Assembly (NCBI RefSeq): GCF_000346465.2
Contig: NC_034011.1
Coordinates: 18,326,676-18,390,675 of the forward strand
Reading direction: 5' to 3'
DNA: 64,000 nt
Source of the DNA: Prunus persica
Lineage: Eukaryota > Streptophyta > Magnoliopsida > Rosales > Rosaceae
Under the pieces are notes generated by a model. The model made no database searches and was not told the origin of the DNA. It saw only the letters and a program-made list of their open reading frames with translations. Both the position numbers and the translations under genes were made by a program. Below, piece after piece: positions 21,704 through 32,361 of this stretch. Within the stretch, counting starts at the first letter, position 1. Every line of letters begins with the position of its first letter.

Positions 21704-21900
21704 CCTACGATGGTTCTGGGGATAAGTTCTATATGGCTATGGACGACAAGGTTATGGTTCATGAGGCTAAGGATGCTCGGTTGCTTGAGTTGTATTGGAT
21801 GGTGATGTTGCGCTTCTTGGGCATCGGGTGGACCTTCATGGCTTGGGCTTCAATGGCTGTGGTAGAGAGAATATGCTATCGAGTACACATGATCACAGCC
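21704..21900 (+). pseudogene. Captured gene-like fragment 3
   Basis: Directly after the PH1-like copy, another frame (from about 21676) reads LGKEASLVTYDGSGDKFYMA, then DDKVMVHEAKDARLLELYW and a hydrophobic stretch. Base composition falls back toward AT-rich after about 21900. It may be a further host fragment or part of the same captured 3' region; not recognised. Confidence 0.25.
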
Positions 21901-22316
21901 CCCACCCACGATATGTTGTTGAGTGCGCATGATCGCAGCCCCCACCCACGCATGATCACAGTTGCACAGCAGCACAGGCACAGGATATGCTGTCAAGCAC
22001 GTGTTCTTAGAAAATCCCAAAAGTCTTTTTCAACTATCATGGGTTATGCTATTCTGCTGCACATATAAAAACACCCACCAAAATAAAGGGATAAGTACTC
22101 TGCCTCACTCTATCTCCTTCAATTAAATACATTATTAAAATACCTGCAGAATTTAATACTCATGATCAGTGTAAATTGCAGGTGGAAAGAAGAAAAGCCA
22201 ACGTGATATATCTAGCTTTCACTAATATATCAGTATAATAATATTACACTATTTATTCGTGGTGTTGATAAGAACCCACAAATAATTGTCTTTACTTTTT
22301 CCACACATTTATTTTA

Positions 22317-22810
22317 TTTACTGTATGGTGAGGTTTATTACCCATACAACAGTATTTATTTAAAAGGATGGTGCGGGTTTATCGTCCACGCCTTTACTTT
22401 TATTTAAATGTATGGAGCAGAATTAGTGCCCATACAAGTACGTTTACTTTACCGCAAATTTACTTTTACTTAAAGTATGATGTGGAATTGACCCTCATAC
22501 TTTATGAAATTACTTTACTGTACATTATTTACTGTATGGTGTAGGTTTATTACTCATACAACAGTATCTATTTAAAAGGGTGACGCAGGTTTATCGCCCA
22601 TGCCTTCACTTTTATTTAAAAGTATGGAGCAGAATTAGTGCCCATACAAGCACGTTTACTTTATGAATTTAATTTACCGCACATTTAATTTTATTTAAGG
22701 TATGGTGCGGGATTAAGGTCCATACAGCAAGCAATTTAATTTATGAATTTATTTTACCGCACATTTACATTTATTTAAAGTATGGTGCGGGTTTATCGTC
22801 TATACCAGTA
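22317..22810. repeat. Tandem repeats in the retrotransposon interior (about 211-bp period)
   Basis: A unit starting tttactgtatggtg at 22317 recurs at 22528. Within it, shorter modules built on TATTTAAA-GTATGG-GCGGGTTTATCG recur several more times to about 22810. Each module contrasts a TATGG...CCATAC pair, so it could fold as small hairpins in RNA. Confidence 0.7.
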
Positions 22811-23862
22811 ATTTATTTACCAGCAATTTATTTTATGGATTAATTGTGTTGTATGATGAGTTTTTACAGTATGCAGATCAGGACCAGAAGTTCCTTGATC
22901 CTCATCATACAATTACATCAGGACTTGAAGATCCTTGATGATGATATGAGAGCTGGCAGTCTCTCCGGTACTATATTTGTAAACATGTGATTGGACTTTA
23001 GGGTCCTTGATCCTTGACATGTAAATAAGGACCTGGGGTTCCTTAATGATGTAACAGTACCGTATTGGTTAATAATGCCGTACACATGGATGATAACTAT
23101 ACTGGCAAATGTACTGTACACATGAATAGATACGTATTCATGACTTGATGAATAGTACCGGATATATGAATAGTGACGTATACATAAATATTAACCATTT
23201 TGGGTAAACCATCACTATTCAAAAAGGGAACCTACAGTTCCTTAAACTCATGGATGAGCAATTAAATGAGATGCCAGAAGTTCCTCAAGATATGGACAAT
23301 TATGTAAGGGCTTGAAGTCCAGAAATATGTACAGAAAATTGTAAAAATGTCCATACCATGAGAATATGTGATTTTGGCTTGAGGTTCAAAATCTAACAGT
23401 GTTGAGAATCTGAAATTCCAACAATTAAATGGACAACCCTTGAGGTATTATTGCAAATTGTGGTACGCCACATATTTCTTTGGCATAAGAGAATGATGAA
23501 TTGAGGCTCCCCACATATTTTGTTATATCTGGGCGGAAGCTTATGAACCCAAATATATGAGATATTAGTGTGGCTTTTACTCAATTCATATTTCATGTCC
23601 ATTTGAAAAGGGCGAATAAATTATGAGTTTTGTGTTTAGCCCAGGCCAAAAATTCCATACGTTAAAATATGAAATTTGAGAGAGTCGATGTGGTTATTTG
23701 AACCTATAAGGCACAAGGTTCCAAATCGTCATTTTGAAAAGACGTAAAAATCACAAGTGCAAGTTTAAGAATGTGCGCAATTATTATAACAGGAACATAC
23801 AACAGATAGATTTTTTCCACCTGCAATGAAGGTGCAGGCCCTGTAAAATCTATAAAATTACA

Positions 23863-24414
23863 TTATGTTCTGGAATCCTCTGAAGGAAGAGGACGACGCC
23901 TCTTAAGCTTAGCCATGAGCCTCTCGTGGTCTCCCAAAATTCTTTCATTGGAGACCTGCAGCATGTCTAGCCTTCTCAGTGTATCAACGGAGTACGAACT
24001 CACCAGTTTCAACAAGGAATTATTCTCTCCTTTAAATTTCTCAACCTCCTGTTGAGACTCATGAAGCATTCTTTGAAGAGACGAATTTTCAATTGTTAGC
24101 CGCTCAACCTCGCTTGCTCTGGCACGCAAACGATCAGCCATGTTAGAAACAGAAGCAGCACTCTGAATGCTAAAAGCCATTGAGTCATCAATAGCCTCTT
24201 CCTCAGATCTCCCTGTCAACAGCATTTCATCCATTGGAGTAATGAAATTCCTAGCTACTATGACAGCAGTAGCATCATTCATCATCACAGAATCATTAAC
24301 TGTGAGATGACGATTTTAGGATACAAAGGATGGACGCCAAATTTTGGCGTCACTGGTTGTTGTGGGAGTATCATTTAAATTGAAATAATTTGGGCAGAAA
24401 GAAGAGGAAGCCAT
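23863..24414 (-). pseudogene. Antisense coiled-coil ORF of the retrotransposon
   Basis: On the strand opposite to the element, a frame begins MASSSFCPNYFNLNDTPTTT (ATG 24414) and runs 183 codons to a stop at 23863. One in-frame TAA is at codon 33 (24316-24318). Downstream of that an ATG at 24285 opens 140 codons: NDATAVIVARNFITP, SVSNMADRLRARASEVERL, then heptad-rich Leu/Glu/Asn sequence (IENSSLQRMLHESQQEVEKF) and a basic end, KLKRRRPLPSEDS. The body is a predicted coiled coil. I recall similar predicted proteins repeatedly annotated in Rosaceae genomes with the same MASSS...SVSNM...coiled-coil plan, but of unknown function. Sense transcription would silence it; it needs its own antisense promoter. 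Confidence 0.6.
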
Positions 24415-24992
24415 TTTTAAGAAGGTTTCGAAGAAAGTCTTAAGAAAACTAAAGTTTCAGAAAATGAAGGAAGTTGAGTTGAAACGCAGTTGCTCCAATC
24501 AAGTTTCGCAAAGGCAATATCTATAGGAGGAAATATGGCTACAGTTCACAGGATCCCAATATTATCTCAGATCCCCATATTCTCTTTTTCTTTTTCAGAT
24601 TACAAAACTTCACGCGGCCTCCATTAATGTTTGTTGGCACTTTCGGCGTTTTCAAAGTATTATTTTCGTCAAAAGCCGATCTTGCTTTGCGGATTTCACG
24701 GAGCTATTTTTTTCAAAAGCACCCCGAGAATCTCGCAATTTTCTTATGGTTAATTTGAAATTCACCGGTTCTACCTATTCCTCTTATTTGTGTATAAATG
24801 TGTTACTAACGAAATTTTCTTTGCAGAAGACATCCAGTTTTCTCCATACCTAGTGATGCGATATCTACTTGTTTTTCTTATCAGTGAGCACTTAATATGC
24901 CCGAGAAGCAAGACTATCTCTGATCATCCATTCAGGAAGCGAGACTATCCCTGATCACGTTTCCGCCACATCAGGGAACTGTGAAGGCAACC

Positions 24993-25385
24993 TTATGCTC
25001 TAATCTCCGGAAGTTCTTCTATACTAGAAGAAATGAGAGCTTGTTGTTTGCTCCCACCAGCTTCCTTCCTTGATTGCTGAGCTTGTTGTCTGCTCCCACC
25101 AACTTCCTTCCCTGATTGCTTACCTTCTCTTGCAATCAATATCACAATTTTTTTGCATTTTTTCTCTTTTTGTAACTCTCTGTTCATAAGAGATTTTATT
25201 TCTTTAGAATGAACATCTGAAGAAAGAATCCATGGAGTGATCCTAACTCTGAGGGTTATTTGTTTTTTGACAGAGAAAAGAGTTGTGATTTTGCTCTTGC
25301 AGGATATAACTAGATCATCAAGCGCTACATTATATTTACTGGGCCGATACGAGCTTGAATGATACTTGAGAAAAGTTTCTCCCAC
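24993..25385 (-). CDS. Second antisense ORF of the retrotransposon, unknown
   Basis: A 130-codon open frame in the same antisense orientation, upstream of the coiled-coil ORF. It starts at a GTG, with an internal ATG only near codon 88 (MNREL), so an initiation site is not obvious; it may be an exon. The C-terminal part contains a 14-residue duplication (KEVGGSRQQAQ / KEAGGSKQQAL) encoded by two 42-bp direct repeats at about 25036-25120. No family recognised; it may be chance. Confidence 0.25.
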   Translation of the reverse strand: MGETFLKYHSSSYRPSKYNVALDDLVISCKSKITTLFSVKKQITLRVRITPWILSSDVHSKEIKSLMNRELQKEKKCKKIVILIAREGKQSGKEVGGSRQQAQQSRKEAGGSKQQALISSSIEELPEIRA

Positions 25386-26948
25386 CTAAGGATGTAAGCA
25401 ATATTTGTGTTATTATATGCTTATATACTTATTTGATATTTTATCTTGAAAGGTAACCAAATGGGGAGATAAGTCTGTTCCAAAAGAATGACTTGTATGT
25501 ATCCATGAATTATTAATGCAAATTTTACAGATTGCAAGTTGGATACATTGATAATACACTGCACAGATTAAAGTCCCATAAGAACAGAGTATGGGTATAG
25601 CAGTGATCAATATGATGCACGCCTGTTGCGTAGCAAATGATGTGGATTGAAGTCCCGAAAGGACAATCTTTTGACATGTCAATATTGATATTGTGCATGC
25701 CTAATGCGTAGCAAATTGTATGGGTTAAAGTCCCAGAAATTAATTGACATGTATGTATTAATCTGTGGCATGCCTGCAGCATGACAGATATATGGGTTCT
25801 AAATGTTCCAACTCCCTAAAATAGAGATTATCCACGCCCTACTGTAAAATAACGCTCCATTGGAGGTTATAATCCACATTCTCACATAATAAAAGCCCCA
25901 TGAAGTGGCTTGGGTACCCAAAAGCAAAGAAATGCTTATAATTGATGCATGCACGTGCAAATGAGAATGATGGGATCATGAATTGATGAATAACAATTTT
26001 TGGTTTTAGAGTAGCTACTCAAATCATCAATGGGCTGGGTTGATTGGAACCACGTTCAATTATTAAATGTCGACAATATCATTGGCCAAAATGGAATGAG
26101 GTAATTCCATTATAGATGAGAATGAATGTGAAAGAACAAACCCACAGAACGAACCCCAAAAGATGTTAATACTGAAATTTATACTTGGGTGTTCGGAATA
26201 AAAAGGGAATATACCTACTTTGTATGACACAATGTTTCTGGCAGAAACAAGGAATGTTGGGTTTTCTCCATATTTACAGATTCTATTGTGCCTCCTTATT
26301 GCACATTTACGGAGACAAACATGTTATCTTTAAGGGTTATTAAATGCACGAAGCATATCGCCAGAAGCGATTCCCTAAAGATGTATAAATAGCTGGGTAA
26401 AAGCTATATAATGTGTCATAAAGTTTAATCCCTTTAAAAAAAATCCTTGAAAGGATTGAAATTGCATGAAGCAAGTCCCTGAAGGACATGTGCCTGAAGC
26501 ACAAAATCTGTACTCAATACTAATGTGCATAAATTGCCTCAGTTAGTACATTGATTATAATGTGTTTGCAACACATTAAAGCTTCTGAAGAGTTCAAGAA
26601 ATATTTGTCTCGACCTAACGATCGAGCGTTGTGCCAAATGAGACTTTTTTGCTTATACTAAGAAAGTATTGAAGCATTTTTATGAGGATTATCCGTTGGA
26701 CACTTTAAGAATTTTCCGGAAGTATATTGGACCGTACATCATATTTTTCAGATAGAGCTCAACTCCATCACCATCATTTTGGGATGATGTGAGGCATATT
26801 TGATGCAATCTCAGCATAACACCATATAAGGGCATATTTTTTAGTGAACTTACAAATAGCCCAAGTGTTATTAGATATGCGGACTCTGGAAATCTCTATG
26901 GTCGCTTACTGGAAAAAGCTAGTCATGAAGTTTTCAATGGGAGATATT

Positions 26949-27375
26949 CATCAGGGGGAGCGTGGTTTTAATAAAGACTTTCATACACTGTACTCTTTTT
27001 CCTTCATCCAGGTTTTTATCCCACTGGGTTTTTCCTGGTAAGGTTTTAACGAGGCAGTGTCGCTCAAGATTGACTCACAGAAGCAGTGTCAACTACGATA
27101 TTCAGAAAGGTGATCAACAGTATGACTTAAAGATATTTTGCCAAGCATCAGGGGGAGCGTGCTATCAATAAAGATCTTCAAACACTGTACTCTTTTTCCT
27201 TCGTCCAGGTTTTTATCCCACTGGGTTTTTCCTGGCAAGGTTTTAACGAGGCAGTGTCGCACGCGCGTCAATATACATAGAATTTTATGTTACACATGAT
27301 TATGTACTTTTTTTCCCTTTGACCAGTTTTTGTCCCACTGGATTTTTTACTGGCAAGGTTTTTAACGAGGCATAT
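26949..27375 (+). repeat. Tandem 197-bp repeats with polypurine-like heads, 3' region of the retrotransposon
   Basis: Two copies start catcagggggagcgtg (26949 and 27146) and share the block CACTGTACTCTTTTTCC to GAGGCAGTGTCGC. A third, partial copy (27305-27375) lacks the head. The real polypurine tract (27396-27405) is similar in composition, so the element carries three PPT-like tracts. Confidence 0.75.
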
Positions 27376-27405
27376 TCCGTATCATTTGTGGTCTCCAAGG
27401 GGGAG

Positions 27406-27585
27406 TGTTGTAAATAATAAGGTGGAGCCCACCTCCAATTGGAAGAGGCTTTGCCTACAAAAGGGTTCACACCCTTCCTTTGTAATTAGACATTGAGAAT
27501 ACTAAGAAAGACAGAAATGAATAGAGAGAAAACATTCCCTTCTCTCCATCTCAATTCCCTCTCCAATTCCTCTAGATTTATAACA
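27406..27585 (+). repeat. 3' LTR of the gag-pol-less retrotransposon
   Basis: 180 bp, preceded by ccaagggggag and followed by the AAAAG duplication. Pairs with 20513-20690. Confidence 0.93.
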
Positions 27586-28261
27586 AAAAGTTTACTTATT
27601 ACTTTTTTTGAACATTTACTAAAAAAATTTATTAAGAAAATTGTGTCAATATTAATTAATTAATTATTTATATATAAGCGATATTTTAAGAGAGAAAATA
27701 TCTTTATTATTATGATAAGGAGATAAATGCTTTTAACAATTTAAGCAACTAACTGTAGCGCCCTTAGACGATTACCTTACTAATTATTATTTTTGTATGT
27801 TTAGACTTGGAGTATATCTTCTTCTACGTCTCTCCTATCCCATGCACAGGTTGAGTGCCAGAATGAAACCATCTAGATAGAGTCGAAATGAGTAGAAGAG
27901 GAGAACATGCACCTGGCCTGTTTTTATTATTTTGTGTATGAAAAGCATCAAATCATTTTTATATGAAAAAATATGTCACATCCACAAACTTTCTTAATTT
28001 TATGGGTTAATCGTTTTACTAGTCCTTGAACTTTGACCTGATTTGCATTTGAATACCTAAATTTCCAAAATGATTCCCGTGGTCCTTTAACTTTAGTTTT
28101 CTTTGGACAAATGGTCCTGTCGTCAATTTTCTCAACTTTTTCTGTTAAATACATGGACAAAATGATATTTTTATATTAAATATTATACAAGCTTCATGAG
28201 CTTATATAAGTTTTGTTGAAATTGCTTTATTTATGAGCTTTTCATGTATATGCTTATTTTA
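27586..28261. other. Intergenic, AT-rich
   Basis: Original DNA formerly adjacent to 20507. No gene recognised. A segment near 28010-28150 (cttgaactttgacc ... ggtccttta) resembles internal words of plant non-autonomous DNA transposons. Confidence 0.35.
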
Positions 28262-28460
28262 ACATGAAATATTATATAAGTATTCATATAGAGCCTATTT
28301 AGAGAGAAAAATCTAAAACTAGCCATTTGTAATTTTCTAATTGGTTCTTAGAAAATTTTAACACACTAAGAACTAATTAAAAAAGAGCAAGTAGCTAATT
28401 TTAGATTTTTTTTTTCTTTTTCAAATAGGCTTTATATGAGTATTTGTATAATATGTCACG
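28262..28460. mobile_element. Foldback MITE
   Basis: About 200 bp that is nearly self-complementary. The left arm (aatattatataagtattcat ... gagcctattt ... aatctaaaactagc) matches the reverse of the right arm (gctaattttagattt ... aaataggctttatatgagta ... taatatgtc). No ORF. Target duplication unresolved in AT-rich flanks. Confidence 0.65.
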
Positions 28461-28788
28461 TAAAAATATATATATTTTTTATTACTAAAAACCTATTTAT
28501 TTATTGGCCAATTGCCTACTTGGTAAACCACCTGATGAAATGTCACTAGTATTGCAATTCAACAACAAAATTGTTAAAATGTTAAAATATAATATTTAAT
28601 TGTTGATAGTTGATTCGAATTTTGACGAACTTTTATTTAGTTGTGGGCTGGTGTAATGACTTTCGTTGGGCCCTTGTTGGTTACTTCGTGGGCTAGTTCA
28701 ACCTGCTGTTCTGTATTTTTGGTTTGGGCTCTTGAGCTAGTACATGAACACCATGTTCAACAATTCTTAAGAATTCTATAGTGAGCCT

Positions 28789-29651
28789 TAGGCCTAGGCA
28801 CGGATCGGTTCGGAATGGTAGAAGGTTTTCTCGTTAACTAAATCAAAGACTTTGATAGACCATTTTCTCTTCCATTAACCAAACTAAAGACTTCGGTAGA
28901 CTTCAAATTGGTTAACCTAATATTTGGTTCGGATTGGTTCGGTACGCCGGTAGTTCCGTAATAAAAACATACTAATAAAAATACAATTTATAATACTTCC
29001 ACATAACATAAGTTCTTAAACAAATACACAAACTTATCCTTATAAAATATAAAAATCCAATAGTCTAATTCATCCAAGTTCAAAATCAAATAACTTAGTC
29101 ATTATATCATTCAATATATACTCAAGATGTACTGGGAGCCACTTGTTTTTGTTGTTTGAATATTTGAGTGTTATTTTTATTGAATTATCTATATTTATGT
29201 AAATAATTTTGATATTTGTTTCACATTGAGTTTTTTTAGTTTTTCATGCTGAATCCAACCATATAAAGAACATAAAATTTGGATCAACGGTTGGAAAGTT
29301 ACAAGTAAAAAACGAGACAAATGTCGAAACTAAAAGCATAGGAAATTCATAAATTCCTCTCTAACCAAAAAGTGCTACAGTACCGGGTGATAAAGGAGTG
29401 ACACAAAATGCTGATTGTATTTATCTTTGATTTCTTGTTTTGTATTTAAATAATAGAATAAGTATAAATATCAGATCGGTACGGGTTTCCATCGGGTTAG
29501 GAATATTGTTTCCGTTAACCAAACCAAACATCTCAGTACGGATTGGATCGGAATAATTAAAATTAAAAAATAATTATTTAACCAAACCAAACCAAACTGT
29601 CGGTACCGTATGGTCGGTATGCGGATAATTCAGATGAGATACTCACCCCTA
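28789..29651. mobile_element. hAT-type non-autonomous element
   Basis: Ends are TAGGCCTAGGCACGGATCGG on the left and, read inward from the right, TAGGGGTGAGTATC. The flanking 8-bp repeats are gtgagcct (28781-28788) and gtgagctt (29652-29659), 7 of 8 identical, the hAT duplication length. Subterminal regions share GGTTCGG, TTAACCAAACCAAA and GGTACGG words in inverse order. No transposase. Confidence 0.65.
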
Positions 29652-29659
29652 GTGAGCTT

Positions 29660-30280
29660 TATCTAAGACTATTTTTTAACCGTTGAATCAACTTACTTAG
29701 CGGTTAAAAAAAAATTGGTTAGTTTGATCCAACGATCGGATTAAGAGATAGTACACTAAAAAAAACCATTCTAAAGTCTGCAATTTTTTTGTTTTTAATG
29801 TGGAAATTATGAATGTATACAAAAGAGTCCTGTAATAGTCTCAAACCCCAATCCCCCAATAATTCAAGCATGTTTCATGGTGGGACAAAGCAGAGGAGCT
29901 TCAGGTGGAAGAACCCACCTAAAGCACCCTAAAGATCCTTAAGCTTGCACACCCTTAAGAAACAAGCTGGCTTATGTTTCTTTTAAGAACGAAATTTGCG
30001 AAAAGCACTCTTGCACATATTTGCAAATACATTAAATGGCCAAATTTCTGAGTCTATGCATTCTGCAAGGAATTAATTCCACAAACTTCATGCCCAGAAA
30101 ATTATCAAAACAAGATCACTGGTTTTCACTCTACATATATGATGAAGAACCCAGCACAAACAACTAACCATTCGCTAATTTAAAAACAAGATCACTGGTT
30201 TTCATCATGATCGCTTGGTCAACATTTGGAGTTTGTGTGTGGTCGCCGTCCTCCTTTTATTATACAAGCAATAAATTTCT
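29660..30280. other. Intergenic, 3' flank of the small peptide gene
   Basis: AT-rich, no ORF of note. A short direct repeat (aacaagatcactggttttca at about 30110 and 30186) is present. The peptide gene's 3' UTR lies at the right end. Confidence 0.4.
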
Positions 30281-30771
30281 TCACTTACAAATACAAAGAG
30301 GCCAACATACTGGATCGCACTCCTCCGAAAGCAAGTGATGGGGAGCATCCAGTTCTACAGGCTCTAGCTCTCTGGATTCCATGACGACTTGGTCTAGTTT
30401 TTGACCTTCGGCTCTCATAGGCAAACCTGCAACTCACCATACATACTCTTTAAGGAAACAACAAAATGACGTCATAAAAATTTAGAAAGAGGTTTACGAT
30501 TTTGTTAGCATAATAATGTCATCAATTCTCAGTACAAGGCATCGGTCCTTTGTTAATGGATGAATTTTGTATAAAGTATCGATAATATGTTTGTACGTTT
30601 TGTTATTGATATGTTGTTAACAATAACATCGACATTTTATCAATATCATATTTAGAGTTTGTCCTTCAGAAATTAAAAAGAGAGACTGAGACAGAGAAAA
30701 AGATTATTACTTGCTGCTGCAATAACCAGGAAGACAACCAAGCAAACCAATTTGAGTGAAGCTTTAGTCAT
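30281..30771 (-). CDS. Small secreted cysteine-rich peptide (two exons, 68 residues)
   Basis: Exon 1 (30711-30771) starts MTKASLKLVCLVVFLVIAAA, a textbook secretion signal. It ends at a donor AA|GTAATA. Exon 2 (30281-30426) starts after TTGCAG and continues SLPMRAEGQKLDQVV. The join keeps the frame and gives 68 residues ending ECDPVCWPLCICK and TGA. The mature part is acidic (ESRELEPVELD) with four cysteines packed in the last 12 residues, spaced C-x3-C-x3-C-x-C. A TATA box lies about 42 bp before the ATG. Signal peptide, acidic pro-region and compact Cys-rich C-terminus suggest an apoplastic peptide processed from a precursor, possibly signal-like or defensive. I do not recognise the family. 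The protein is too short for usual gene finders. Splice sites and frame are seen directly; function is inferred. Confidence 0.7.
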
Positions 30772-30812
30772 CTTGCTGGAAGCTGTAGTTGGGCCTCTAA
30801 TTATGGGGCCAG

Positions 30813-30819
30813 ATTTATA
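30813..30819 (-). promoter_or_regulatory. TATA box of the small peptide gene
   Basis: TATAAAT on the minus strand, ending 42 bp before the ATG at 30771. The implied leader is only about 10-20 nt. Confidence 0.6.
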
Positions 30820-31066
30820 GGTTTTAATTTGTCTGCTGACGTTAATGACATCTTAAAACAATAATCAGCTTCAGCTGTCACCAGCACATCTATTCTGTAT
30901 TTGCTCTCTAAACTAATTGCAACTAGATACAAGAGATATCTTTAACTATTTGTAACAAGACTTGACTAACTTTTTTTTTTGAGACTGAAGACGAGACCTC
31001 AACTAACAAAATTTGACTTTCTCACAAACTGCTGACTGTTGGCTTTGCAAGGTGTTTGCAAACAAT

Positions 31067-31294
31067 GTTTGGGACTGCTTTTTTAGGAAGCATTTTAGCT
31101 CATAAACGCTTTTAATAAAAGCGCTTTTATTATAAAGTTGTTGAAAATTTCATAAAAAATCAAAGTGCTCTTTCTGAAGAAGCACATGACAGGTACTTCT
31201 CCAGAAACCGTTTTTATGACCCATAAATGCTTCTAAACTTTTTTGTCAAACGCCGTTAAAAGCACTTTTAGCCTTTCAAAAAGCACTCCCAAAC
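31067..31294. mobile_element. MITE
   Basis: Terminal inverted repeats GTTTGGGACTGCTTTTT and (opposite strand, right end) GTTTGGGAGTGCTTTTT. The 228-bp interior has further AAAGCGCTTTTA-type palindromes. No ORF. No certain target duplication. Confidence 0.6.
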
Positions 31295-31414
31295 TGGCAA
31301 TTAGTTCCACGTTGAAAAACTAGAATTCCTAAATAAATGGCTTGTGGATACTGATTGTTGTTCCGCCAACACTGACTAGGCCCATGTGTCCAAGTCTCAC
31401 TGTTGGCCTCGGAG

Positions 31415-31640
31415 TACTCCTCAAATATATTTTCCTCTTCCTTTCTTTCCCTCACCATATCTCATCAACTTATTCTTCTCTTCCTCTCTCAGCCATCACC
31501 ACCGCAGACCCTGCCACCCGGAGGACTGCCCTAATGCCTCATGATGCCGCCACCAAAGACTTATGCAGCCTCCCTCATGAATTCCTTGCCTTTCACTACA
31601 AAAATAGTCCAAATGGGGACTCTCTTTTTAAAACGGATAT
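31415..31640 (+). pseudogene. Truncated duplicate of the downstream methyltransferase N-terminus
   Basis: The frame reads ISSTYSSLPLSAITTADPAT, then DLCSLPHEFLAFHYKNS. This parallels the intact gene 2 kb downstream (SSSFSICSLKSLSTAATTAD ... DTSDLPPEFLAFASGQ). Similarity ends after the HEFLAF/PEFLAF region and the frame stops soon after. No start codon of its own is evident. Best read as a decayed partial tandem duplication. Confidence 0.5.
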
Positions 31641-31644
31641 TTAA

Positions 31645-32311
31645 ACAGTCTCATTCTTTTTGAAATGGAAACTGTTTTTCAGATCAGTACGAGTAAATAT
31701 AATTCCTACTGTCATCCGTGTGCTTTGTTTAAAAAAAGTTATATGAGCTTTATTTATTTACTACATTAACTGCAGCAAGGAGGAATTATATTCTGATTTC
31801 AGACAAGAATCACAACTCTTCAGAACAATTATGTCCGTTAATTCAAAATTTAAAAATTAAATTCGAATTAACACTTATATAATAGAAATTATTAATTTCT
31901 TGTTAAACACAATTGAAGTCAAAAGCCAAGGGCATGGGCTAAAGTCAAGCCCACTTCCGAGCCCATTCAAAGTTGATAAGAAAGAAAGATAAATCGTTAT
32001 AAAGTGCTGAGTGATTTTGTATTTTTCAACGTGGGACTCTATTTTTCTATTCAAACTAACTACCAACAATTGTCCCCTGCATATTGTTGGTGAATCCCAA
32101 CCTCTGTAATTCATCAATAGTTTGGAGTCACTCATGCGCTTGGGGCCTCTATTGCTCCTTCGGTGCGCTATTGGGCAGTGTTGACCACGGTTTACCATGT
32201 TATGCCGATCTAGGCATGCACGTTGTTGCAATTTGCAAAGGTCAAAAGTGTATCTATATGCTTCGAAATCTCCATGTCTTAGCCTTCAATTGTTTGTATA
32301 TGTTTGTTTGA

Positions 32312-32361
<50 letters not shown>

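Larger units (their letters stand above)
20513..27585 (+). mobile_element. Complete LTR retrotransposon without gag-pol, carrying captured genes
   Basis: Two LTRs of 178 and 180 bp (20513-20690, 27406-27585) begin TGTTGTAAATAATAAG and end TTTATAACA. They are flanked by a perfect 5-bp duplication, AAAAG (20508-20512, 27586-27590). The primer-binding region starts right after the 5' LTR (cgttatcagcacg), and a polypurine tract (ccaagggggag) abuts the 3' LTR. The 3' non-coding region with repeated CACTGTACTCTTTTTCC, TTATCCCACTGGG and TTTTAACGAGGCA is of a type I associate with plant copia elements. In 6.7 kb of interior I find no gag, protease, integrase, RT or RNase H motif. Instead there is a PH1-like coding region and other gene-like pieces in sense, and two ORFs in antisense. 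It must depend on a helper element. Confidence 0.93.

Noticed and set aside
22317..22810. Regular repeats considered as a CRISPR-like array
   Set aside because: Units are imperfect, spacers are not unique, and it is plant DNA inside a retrotransposon.
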